Shown here piece by piece: positions 7,276 through 14,508 of a DNA stretch of 33,343 nt. The notes beneath the pieces are model-generated. The model made no database searches and was not told the DNA's origin. It saw nothing but the letters and a program-made list of their open reading frames with translations. This DNA comes from a virus. A program made the translations under genes and the position numbers. The stretch covers positions 1 through 33,343 of IMG/VR virus record IMGVR_UViG_3300008267_000828; one strand, given 5' to 3'. The stretch's first letter is position 1. Every line of letters begins with the position of its first letter.

Positions 7276-7598
7276 GCTAGAACTCCATGCATTTTAGGAC
7301 GTTCTGTATTTATCTTAGCCTTGTTCTTTAAGGATTCTTCAAGAGATAAAGCAGTATAGCCATCTCTAACTAAACCAGCATATAAATCTAAGACTCTAAT
7401 AATAATGTCAGCTAGTTCTTCTACTACCTGATCGTCACCCTTCTCCTTGCGTATTGCCTCAAGCACCTCAGATACTTCTGAGTGCACCATTGCAAGTTGC
7501 TTTAGATAAAAAATAGTTCCATTGTTATCATCCCAAAACCCCTTGTCTCTTGCATTTGCATGTAGTACTGCTGCAAATTCATCAATTATGATAGCCAT
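7272..7598 (-). CDS. MazG-like nucleotide pyrophosphohydrolase
   Basis: A 108-residue all-alpha protein with the metal-binding pattern of the MazG / phosphoribosyl-ATP pyrophosphatase superfamily: VHSEVSEVLEAI (ExxE) followed by VVEELADIIIRVLD (ExxD). Members hydrolyse NTPs or dNTPs to NMPs and pyrophosphate, cleansing abnormal nucleotides or altering host signalling nucleotides. It lies directly downstream of the polymerase gene (start one base before the polymerase stop codon) and overlaps recA by 4 bases, so a role in dNTP pool control during replication is reasonable. The substrate cannot be read from the sequence. Confidence 0.85.
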   Translation of the reverse strand: MAIIIDEFAAVLHANARDKGFWDDNNGTIFYLKQLAMVHSEVSEVLEAIRKEKGDDQVVEELADIIIRVLDLYAGLVRDGYTALSLEESLKNKAKINTERPKMHGVLA

Positions 7599-10500
7599 TT
7601 ATAATACTTCCTTCAATGTAATTGTTCCTTCTTTTGTCTCACTAAAATTAACTTTTGCTACTTTTCCAGGCTGACACTTCATATATCCAGTAGAGAACAT
7701 TGTTGGGAATACCATTACAGCAGTCATTTCTCTTGAACTATCAGCAACAATCATATTAGCCATTCTCTTTCCAGCTTTAGTAACTCTTGGAGTAAATGAT
7801 AGCACAAAGTGTTCGTCATTTGCAAATGGAATTTGTTTATAGTTTAGAAACTTAATCAAAGGACTATCCTTGTGATCTTTAAGTTCATCAATAGGAATTG
7901 CTTCTGATATTCTGTTTGCACCTGCAAGAATTAAATATGTTCTGCCTGGTTCAATCTTTGTTTCTTCATCATCAAAAATTCCAACCACTCCAGTAGAGTC
8001 CATAATTTCTACTCGTGACCAACCTTTTCCACGCTTAATATTTTTAGCAATACCAAGCATCACAAATACACCCTGCTCATCAAAATCTTCTACAAGATCT
8101 ATGTATGCGTAGTAGTGCTGTGGAACACTTGTATTTAATTCAGGAAGGTTTAGATATTCATAAAGGTTTTCTCTTACCTTTACTTCATCTCTAGGATTAT
8201 CCTCAAATGTTAGTGCACCAATTAGATCAAGTGCCTCTACTGCTCTTGAATTAATACCACTACCTTTTTGTCCTGCAAACTTCTTAAACTGTTCTTTAGA
8301 GTCAAAAGGTCTGCCAGAGATAATCTTATTTGCTACACCTTCTGACAGCCACTTGATTGCAGCAAGACCAAACCTAATGCCCTTGCCTTCAATCTTAAAG
8401 TCTGAATCAGACTCATTGATATGTGGAAGTTTTAAAGATATACCCATACGCTTTGATTCAATCAAATACTCTGTACGAGCATCACTATCTTTTTCACTCT
8501 TCAATAGAGAAAACATAAACTCAATTGGGTAGTGGTACTTTAACCAGGCAGTCCAGTAAGACAGGGTTGAGTATGCCACAGCGTGAGACTTGTTGAATGA
8601 GTAACCTGCGTGTGCTTCAAAATCATGCCACAAGTCTTTTGCTCTGATGCCAATATGTTTTTCTGCATTGTTAACAAACTTATCTTTAAAGATGTCAAAT
8701 TCTTTAGCATCTTTTTTCTTACCAATAATTTTACGAACCTTGTCTGCTTCAACCATAGTCATTCCACCAAGAACTACACAAGCTTGCATAACCTGTTCTT
8801 GATATAGCACACAACCATAAGTATCTTTTAGATAGTCATTCATAGATGGATGAATATATTCAACCATTTCCCTGCCATGCTTACGAGCAATGTATGACTT
8901 ACCAATTGTATTCATAGCACCTGGTCTAACAAGTGCATTAGAGGCAACTAGTTCATCAAAATTACTTACTCTCATTTTAACAAGCAGGTTTGTGTAAGGA
9001 GTTGCTTCACACTGAAAAACACCCTTTGTACGACCTTCAGAAAGCATCTCAAAGACTTTTTTATCATTTAAAGGTATCTGTTTAAGATCTATATCTTTAC
9101 CGTGACGTTCTTTAATTGTTTTAATAGTCTGATCAATTACTGTCAAAGTTTTAAGACCAAGCACGTCAAGCTTAATTAGACCAATTTCTGCAGCCTCTTC
9201 CATATCAACTGCAACTACTGGAATTCTTTCTTTGCTTCCTGGTGCTACTCGTGTTTCAAGTGGAGCATACTTAAAGATAGAGTCTTTTGCAGTAACAACA
9301 CCTGCAGCATGAATACCAGTTCCACGGATTCTTCCACGAAGTTGTTCTCCATATTTAACAATTTCAGGATACTTCATTCTAAACCACTGAGCATTTGTTG
9401 ATCTTGTAAAATCATCCCAGCTATCTACGCCCTTAAGAACCTTATTAACATCGTTTAAAGGAATGTTAAATGCTCTAGCAACGTCTCTCACAACACCCTT
9501 ATCTTTAAATGCAAGGAATGTGGCAATGGATGCAACATTTTTATATTCACGTTCAAGATACGACTTTACTTCATCTCGCCTATCATCTGCGATATCAGAG
9601 TCAATATCTGGGAAATCATCTCTGTCTGGATTAATAAAACGGAAAAACAATAAGCCGTATTCAATTGGATCAATTTCAGTAATACCCAATGCATAGCAAA
9701 CTAAAGAACCTGCAGCACTACCACGACCTGGACCAACCATAATTCCCTGATCCTTTGCCCAATTAAGCATATTATGAACAACCAAAAAGTAGGGTGAAAA
9801 GTTTTTACTCTTAATAATATCAAGTTCTAGATTTAATCTATCTAGGTATTCTTTATTTTCAGAAAGACCTTTTAATACCAATCCTCTAGAGGCAAGTGCA
9901 AGAAGTTCTTCATCTGGATTTTCAACCTTTATTGGGAGAAGGTCTAGTCCACTCTTAATTCCATACTCTTCTATTTTGTTTGCAATCTCAACAGAGTTTT
10001 CATAAATATCTTCACGCTTAATACCCTGCTGTTGCATAGCAGACTTAATTTCTTCATATGAAAGAAGATGAATATCAAATGTTCTAAAGCTCATCATTCT
10101 ATCTTCGCCATATAAATAATCAAGACGCTTCATAGGATCTTCAATCTTTGATGCCTTATCAAAAGTTGCTTCTTTATTTAACTTAGCGTGTGTATTTAAA
10201 AGCAGCATCATTTCTTGAATTACTTTTTGACTCTTATCAGAGTGGTGACAGTCAGGAGTTACAACTGATTTTACTCCATAGGTGTCTGCCATTTCAAGAA
10301 GTTCTTTATTTAATTCAGCAGAGTTATGTGGCATAACTTCTACATAAAAATCATCACCAAATTTTTCTTTAAACCAAGTAATATGTTTTTTGGCAGCAGC
10401 ATATTCTTTATATTCAATTGCTTTTGCAAGAAGTCCACTCATACACGCTGATAAAACAATTATGCCTTCGTTGTATTTTCCAAGTATTTCAAAATCAATA

Positions 10501-10868
10501 CGAGGCTTCTTGTAATATCCTTCAGTCCAAGCAAGTTCATTAAGTTTATTTAAGTTTTCTAAACCTTTATCATTTTTTGCAAGAAGAACAATATGGTTAT
10601 ACACCATATCTAAAGGATCAGTTCTTTCAGACTTATCTCTATTGTCAAATCTGTCTGCTGTAATATATCCTTCAATTCCTAAAATTGGTTTTACACCGTT
10701 TGCCTTTGCAGCCCTATACATAGGTCTATGACCAGATAGAACGCCGTGGTCAGTTATTGCAATTGCTGGTAGCCCAATTTCAGCAGCACGTTTTGCATAC
10801 TCTTCTGGAGTTGCAACACCATCCATAAGGGAGTAGTGTGTGTGAACGTGTAATGGAACGTAAGTCAT
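7599..10868 (-). CDS. dnaE: DNA polymerase III alpha subunit (DnaE type, C-family replicative polymerase)
   Basis: Replicative polymerase of 1089 residues, slightly shorter than cellular DnaE (about 1160 in E. coli). The N-terminal PHP domain keeps all expected metal ligands that I can locate: His7 and His9 (HVHTH), Asp16, His41 (ITDHG), Glu66 (GIEGY), His92 (NHIVLLAK), Cys in LSACMSG, and Asp and His in TPDCHHSD. Palm: VGPGRGSAAGSL, catalytic FPDIDSD (near 419) and the third Asp in KLDVLGLKTL. Fingers and helix-hairpin-helix region: GYSFNKSHAVAYS onward. C-terminal OB-like segment near 955-990 (VEIMDSTGVVGIFDD). The far C-terminal tau-binding region looks reduced. It has a good AAAGG ribosome site and follows a hairpin after ssb. 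The intact PHP site suggests built-in proofreading, as no separate epsilon gene is seen. Confidence 0.95.
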   Translation of the reverse strand: MTYVPLHVHTHYSLMDGVATPEEYAKRAAEIGLPAIAITDHGVLSGHRPMYRAAKANGVKPILGIEGYITADRFDNRDKSERTDPLDMVYNHIVLLAKNDKGLENLNKLNELAWTEGYYKKPRIDFEILGKYNEGIIVLSACMSGLLAKAIEYKEYAAAKKHITWFKEKFGDDFYVEVMPHNSAELNKELLEMADTYGVKSVVTPDCHHSDKSQKVIQEMMLLLNTHAKLNKEATFDKASKIEDPMKRLDYLYGEDRMMSFRTFDIHLLSYEEIKSAMQQQGIKREDIYENSVEIANKIEEYGIKSGLDLLPIKVENPDEELLALASRGLVLKGLSENKEYLDRLNLELDIIKSKNFSPYFLVVHNMLNWAKDQGIMVGPGRGSAAGSLVCYALGITEIDPIEYGLLFFRFINPDRDDFPDIDSDIADDRRDEVKSYLEREYKNVASIATFLAFKDKGVVRDVARAFNIPLNDVNKVLKGVDSWDDFTRSTNAQWFRMKYPEIVKYGEQLRGRIRGTGIHAAGVVTAKDSIFKYAPLETRVAPGSKERIPVVAVDMEEAAEIGLIKLDVLGLKTLTVIDQTIKTIKERHGKDIDLKQIPLNDKKVFEMLSEGRTKGVFQCEATPYTNLLVKMRVSNFDELVASNALVRPGAMNTIGKSYIARKHGREMVEYIHPSMNDYLKDTYGCVLYQEQVMQACVVLGGMTMVEADKVRKIIGKKKDAKEFDIFKDKFVNNAEKHIGIRAKDLWHDFEAHAGYSFNKSHAVAYSTLSYWTAWLKYHYPIEFMFSLLKSEKDSDARTEYLIESKRMGISLKLPHINESDSDFKIEGKGIRFGLAAIKWLSEGVANKIISGRPFDSKEQFKKFAGQKGSGINSRAVEALDLIGALTFEDNPRDEVKVRENLYEYLNLPELNTSVPQHYYAYIDLVEDFDEQGVFVMLGIAKNIKRGKGWSRVEIMDSTGVVGIFDDEETKIEPGRTYLILAGANRISEAIPIDELKDHKDSPLIKFLNYKQIPFANDEHFVLSFTPRVTKAGKRMANMIVADSSREMTAVMVFPTMFSTGYMKCQPGKVAKVNFSETKEGTITLKEVL

Positions 10869-10889
10869 TTTTACCTTTCAGTTAAATAG

Positions 10890-10914
10890 GGTGGGGGAGT
10901 CCTTCTCCCCCACC
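10890..10914 (-). terminator. GC-rich hairpin between ssb and dnaE (terminator or attenuator)
   Basis: A perfect 10-base-pair stem, GGTGGGGGAG paired with CTCCCCCACC, around a 5-base loop. It lies just after the ssb stop and before the dnaE ribosome site. On the transcribed strand it is followed by CCTATTTAACTG, so there is no strong U-run and termination would be partial. It is by far the most GC-rich element nearby. It probably lowers readthrough into dnaE or stabilises the ssb message. Confidence 0.72.
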
Positions 10915-10918
10915 ACAA

Positions 10919-11569
10919 TTACCAATCTACAGAAGTTGATACAGATGGGTTGTCAAAGCCCAAGAAGAACGATTCCTGCTCTGCGTAAGGAACTTCTCTT
11001 ACAACAGCTTCAAGTTCTGGAATCTCATACTTAGACCAATCAAACTTTTCTTCATCTTGCTTAGTTGGAATTAGAATATAAGTTGTCTCAGTTCCTTTTC
11101 CATTTCGCTTTAGCTTCCATGTCATGTTAGAAAGGCTTTGTGAGTCTTGAACATATTCACGAATTGTATCAAATGTTGCAGACTTTGCTACACCCATACT
11201 CCAAACAGCAATGTACGGATCGTTTACGCCATCATCAACTAGTACATTGATGTAGAAGCGTAGACGTGATCGCCATCCAGCCTTCATGTCCTTTCTGTGC
11301 ATTTCACAGCCAAAGCAACGACCTTCGCTTTCAGCAGAACAGGCTGCCTTACGCTTATAATCCTTTGGGTTTGTGTGTTCAGAAACAACAATGGCTAGAC
11401 CATTCTTTTCGTCATAGCTTGGGGAGTCTCCATCAAGTTCATTTACAAAACGAACGGATACACTCTGATTGTCTTCTAACTTTAGCCACGTTACTCGTGG
11501 ACCATTATTTTCGAACTTTGGCTTATCTAGCATTGCTTCGATATTCTTTAGCCCTTTTACAATTGCCAT
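10919..11569 (-). CDS. ssb: Single-stranded DNA-binding protein with zinc-site cysteines (gp32-like)
   Basis: A 216-residue protein at the usual place for phage SSB, between primase and polymerase. It has a beta-rich core (PRVTWLKLEDNQSVSVRFVNEL, RLRFYINVLVDD, PYIAVWSMGV) and a central metal cluster His65, Cys77, Cys85, Cys88, His91 (CFGCEMH), as in T4 gp32-type proteins rather than E. coli SSB. The C-terminus is Asp- and Glu-containing but ends SVDW, not the DDDIPF-like tail. It has its own promoter candidate upstream, an excellent TAGGAGA ribosome site and a hairpin after it, so it is probably made in larger amounts than its neighbours; its codons are also less AT-rich. Confidence 0.8.
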   Translation of the reverse strand: MAIVKGLKNIEAMLDKPKFENNGPRVTWLKLEDNQSVSVRFVNELDGDSPSYDEKNGLAIVVSEHTNPKDYKRKAACSAESEGRCFGCEMHRKDMKAGWRSRLRFYINVLVDDGVNDPYIAVWSMGVAKSATFDTIREYVQDSQSLSNMTWKLKRNGKGTETTYILIPTKQDEEKFDWSKYEIPELEAVVREVPYAEQESFFLGFDNPSVSTSVDW

Positions 11570-11610
11570 AATATTTCTCCTAATATTTGTCCTATATGTG
11601 GACGATTTAT

Positions 11611-12564
11611 CTATTGTAACACATTTGCTATAAGATCGTCAAACTGTGACACAAACTTTTTTAATTCATCATCAGATAGTTCTGATACATCTTTTACTGA
11701 CTCTGGAAGACTTGCATTTATTGCACTTGATCCAAGTATGTTAGATAACTTTTTTGCCATCTCTTTTCCTGCATCATCGTTATCTCCTAAAATAATTACA
11801 TTATTAAAATACTGTTTTAAGAGTTCCCTCTGTTTACCTGACACAGATGCTCCTAAAGTGGCTACAGCGTGTGCTCCTACCTGTTCTAGGCGTATTGCAT
11901 CGAAGGATGACTCAACTACAAACACCTTGTCAAATCTTTTTGCTCTAAACAAGTTGAACATTGTTTTTGCTTTTGGAAGACCTGGAGTATTCTTAAATTC
12001 TTTCCCCTCTACAGATCTGCCAACAAACCCTAAGCACATTCCATCAGGAGAGTGTACTGGAATTGTAACCATATCTTGACTTTCAGAGTATCCAAGTAGA
12101 TACCTTTCAACACTGTCTTTAGTAATTCCTCTACCAAGATAGTACTGTGCAGCCCTTTGTGAATTTAGTGCAGAAATATTTAGTCTTTTAATTAGTTCAC
12201 TATCAAACTCTATAAACTCTGGTTTCTTATCAAGCTTAGACTGAATAGCTTCTATAAAATTAACATTGTCAGATTTAGAGTCAACCATTCTTGCGGATTC
12301 AAAATATGATCGCTTTGTAACATGCATAATTACTTCAATTAGAGAATGAGATTCTTGACATCCAAAGCAGTAAAACAATCCGCTTTCTTTTGATACTTCT
12401 GCAGCAGGAGATCTATAGTTATTGTGATAAGGACAAAAAATTATGAAGTCAGACTCTACTTCATATACGACATCAATACCTGCTGCTAACAGACTTCTTC
12501 TGACTTGATCTTCTGAGTAGAAGAAGCCATCACTGGCTTGTTTTTGTCTATTCCCTCTATACAC
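11611..12564 (-). CDS. dnaG: DnaG-like primase (zinc finger plus Toprim, short form)
   Basis: Makes RNA primers at the fork. It has 317 residues against about 580 in bacterial DnaG. The CHC2-type zinc finger is Cys44, His47, Cys66, Cys69 (FCPYHNNYRSP and FYCFGC). The Toprim core has Glu in FVVESSFDAIR and the Asp motif ILGDNDDAGK. The helicase-binding C-terminal domain of DnaG is absent. The start is GTG at 12564, because no later start preserves the conserved FYSEDQVRRSLLAAGID segment; a GGAAAGAG lies nine bases ahead. This makes a 79-base overlap with the upstream gene, unusually long for this genome. Confidence 0.9.
   Translation of the reverse strand: MYRGNRQKQASDGFFYSEDQVRRSLLAAGIDVVYEVESDFIIFCPYHNNYRSPAAEVSKESGLFYCFGCQESHSLIEVIMHVTKRSYFESARMVDSKSDNVNFIEAIQSKLDKKPEFIEFDSELIKRLNISALNSQRAAQYYLGRGITKDSVERYLLGYSESQDMVTIPVHSPDGMCLGFVGRSVEGKEFKNTPGLPKAKTMFNLFRAKRFDKVFVVESSFDAIRLEQVGAHAVATLGASVSGKQRELLKQYFNNVIILGDNDDAGKEMAKKLSNILGSSAINASLPESVKDVSELSDDELKKFVSQFDDLIANVLQ
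11613..11642 (-). promoter_or_regulatory. Strong sigma70-like promoter candidate for ssb
   Basis: TTGACG (11642-11637), 18-base spacer, TACAAT (11618-11613), with TG one base before the -10 hexamer (TGTTACAAT, an extended -10). Each hexamer matches the consensus at five of six positions. It lies in the last codons of the primase gene; the message would start near 11606, giving a leader of about 37 bases that carries a short GTCC/GGAC inverted repeat and the AGGAGA ribosome site. It fits the need for abundant SSB. Confidence 0.55.
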
Positions 12565-12827
12565 TCTGCTGTTCTCTTTCCTACATAAACGCCATAAATT
12601 GATATTTCAAAATTAAATGTTTTTCCATTATAACTGATTGTAAAGTCTGTGTCAATATCATACCTTGGAACATATCCATCAGATCTCATTCCAGCAATAA
12701 TCATAGAGGTGTACTGCTCTTTAAGTCTAATAATATGAGAATCATCATAAATTTCACCATCAAGGCTAAATCTTTTTATTGACTTATGTGCGTACATACC
12801 ATTAATTATATCAATGGAATTAACCAC
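12486..12827 (-). CDS. Hypothetical 113-residue protein between methyltransferase and primase
   Basis: Mixed alpha/beta protein with an N-terminal helical part (DDSHIIRLKEQYTSMIIAGM) and a beta part (DFTISYNGKTFNFEISIYGVYVG). There is no recognisable catalytic motif, metal site or membrane segment. The start is GTG at 12827, sharing one base with the methyltransferase stop (TAGTG). Its last 79 bases overlap the primase start. Given the position it may assist replication, but I do not recognise the family and infer nothing more. Confidence 0.6.
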   Translation of the reverse strand: MVNSIDIINGMYAHKSIKRFSLDGEIYDDSHIIRLKEQYTSMIIAGMRSDGYVPRYDIDTDFTISYNGKTFNFEISIYGVYVGKRTAECIEGIDKNKPVMASSTQKIKSEEVC

Positions 12828-13789
12828 TATACCATTTTTTCTAGTCTTTTTACTGCTTTTTCATAGAACTTCTGTTCTCTTTCAATTAATACTGGAACTC
12901 TTTTAAGAGCTATTGCCGCTTCTCCAGTTGAACCAGATCCAGCAAATGGATCAAGAACTAGGTCTCCTACTTTTGAATATAACGAAAGAAGATATTGTAA
13001 TAGGTAGACTGGCTTTTCTGTTGGATGTATTCTATTTCCAGATTTTGATGGTAAAGATATATGATTTGGAATACAAGCTTGAAGATATTTTTCTCCATTC
13101 TTATCTTTATACATATTCTCTACTCTATCTAAAATAATTTGATTACTATTTAATAGAACATCTTTTACTAAATTAATTACTGAGTCTATATGAGTATTAT
13201 CTTCAAAATTACTTTCTAACAAAGATTGGCGAACTAGACTATTTACTACAGACGATGCCTTTTCTGCAACCACAACTGCTTCTATAATTTTATTATCAAT
13301 ATTTTGATTTACTATTTCAACATCAGAATTAAATGTAGCCTTACTTCCTTTAACTCCAACAATTATATACTCAACAGCAGACGTTGGCATATATGCTCTA
13401 TTAATTGGAACAGCATTTGGCTTGGTCCAACTTATAACACGCCTTGGGGAAAGACCGTTTTCTTTAAGTGCATCAATAAAATAAGATATATAAGAATCTG
13501 CACAAAATATTGCAAAGTTTCCACCCTTTTTAAGCACACGATTAAATTCGCCAGACCATTTATAAAGCTCTTTAATAAAATCTTCGTGACTAAAAGTATC
13601 CCATTCTTCTTGTGTGTCTGAGTCAAACTTATAAGAATGAATTGTATTGTCTTTATATGTATGAAAATTTGTTTCCCTTGCTATATTAAATGGTGGATCT
13701 GTTAATATAAAGTCAATACTGTTATTTTTAATATTTCTATAGTTATCATCATTAAAAATGATATCTTCAATCTTTAAAACATTATCCAT
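12827..13789 (-). CDS. DNA adenine-N6 or cytosine-N4 methyltransferase (beta-type order)
   Basis: S-adenosylmethionine-dependent DNA methyltransferase of 320 residues. Catalytic motif IV, DPPF (31-34, in ILTDPPFN), comes before the AdoMet-binding motif I, DPFAGSGSTGEAA (near 277-290), the beta-class order typical of N6-adenine and N4-cytosine enzymes. RIHPTEKPVYLLQYLLSLYS before motif I is the usual motif X-like segment. Residues about 155-225 form a helical insertion (IIEAVVVAEKASSVVN and onward) in the region where a target-recognition domain is expected. It overlaps the HNH endonuclease gene by 8 bases and the next gene by 1. It may protect phage DNA against the adjacent nuclease or host enzymes. 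Confidence 0.9.
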   Translation of the reverse strand: MDNVLKIEDIIFNDDNYRNIKNNSIDFILTDPPFNIARETNFHTYKDNTIHSYKFDSDTQEEWDTFSHEDFIKELYKWSGEFNRVLKKGGNFAIFCADSYISYFIDALKENGLSPRRVISWTKPNAVPINRAYMPTSAVEYIIVGVKGSKATFNSDVEIVNQNIDNKIIEAVVVAEKASSVVNSLVRQSLLESNFEDNTHIDSVINLVKDVLLNSNQIILDRVENMYKDKNGEKYLQACIPNHISLPSKSGNRIHPTEKPVYLLQYLLSLYSKVGDLVLDPFAGSGSTGEAAIALKRVPVLIEREQKFYEKAVKRLEKMV

Positions 13790-14498
13790 TATATGCTACC
13801 TTTTCTAAAAACTTTTCTGGATATGCAAAAGGACAACTTGTGCAATCGTTTTGATTATTAACAAATTCTAGCCCTCCACCAATTTTTTCTGGTATCTTTA
13901 TTCCTAAAAACATATCTGGCTTTTTATTATTGCTTATGCATCTTTCACAAACTCTTGACTTATACAAGTTATTATCTCTTGACAATAGTTGATAGCTATC
14001 TTTTATTTCAAATACGTTTGACACATCTACTTTTTTTTCAATATCTTTATCACTAATCAACATCCTTGCAACTGGAATTCTATGATCAATTTCTGGATTA
14101 GTAGTTACTCTTATCTGAGTAAAAGAATCCCTATCTTCAAGAGTATTACGAATTTTTGAAATTTCTCCTGGAGTGTATACTGCTCTAGCATAGTTGTTAC
14201 CAGTAATATAAGGGGAAACTATTTTATCAAAGGTGTCATTTATATTATGAACCAGACATTTTCTTCTATTTCCCTTTGGTATATTTACTCCAGCATTTCT
14301 TAACTCACGAACCTGTGCAGCTATTTGTCCAACGTCTACACCATTATCTGTTAGCTTGCTTCTAAGGCAACATCTAGATATTCCATTTGGATTTTCAAGT
14401 ATTATTCTTAAAACTTCCTGAGACTTAAATCCTTGTGCAAAATTTAGCTCTTTTAAATACTTAAAAAGGTCTTCGTGCGTTAATATATCATTATTCAT
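13782..14498 (-). CDS. HNH endonuclease, probably a restriction-type enzyme paired with the methyltransferase
   Basis: A 238-residue protein. The N-terminal half (about 20-75) reads as a winged-helix or HTH domain (SQEVLRIILENPNGISRCCLRSKL, then GQIAAQVRELRNAGV). The C-terminal part holds a beta-beta-alpha-metal nuclease: PEIDHRIPVARM (near 138-149; Asp-His pair), YQLLSRDNNLYKSRVCERC (near 168-186; Asn and Lys of the HNH helix) and two CxxC pairs, CERC and CTSC, that would bind structural zinc. Several type II restriction enzymes have this D-H, L-N-K, CxxC layout. The gene precedes the methyltransferase and overlaps it by 8 bases, so they are one translational unit. A homing or recombination HNH nuclease is the alternative. 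It has a strong AAGGAG ribosome site. Confidence 0.76.
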   Translation of the reverse strand: MNNDILTHEDLFKYLKELNFAQGFKSQEVLRIILENPNGISRCCLRSKLTDNGVDVGQIAAQVRELRNAGVNIPKGNRRKCLVHNINDTFDKIVSPYITGNNYARAVYTPGEISKIRNTLEDRDSFTQIRVTTNPEIDHRIPVARMLISDKDIEKKVDVSNVFEIKDSYQLLSRDNNLYKSRVCERCISNNKKPDMFLGIKIPEKIGGGLEFVNNQNDCTSCPFAYPEKFLEKVAYNG

Positions 14499-14508
14499 AA
14501 ATTACTCC

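Noticed and set aside
8540-8752. Minus-strand 70-codon frame inside dnaE
   Set aside because: It lies within the polymerase coding region in another frame; the polymerase frame is unbroken there.
12803-12813. TGATATAAT at the start of the 113-residue gene considered as a promoter
   Set aside because: It lies within the first codons of the gene, would start transcription after the gene's own start, and lacks a -35.
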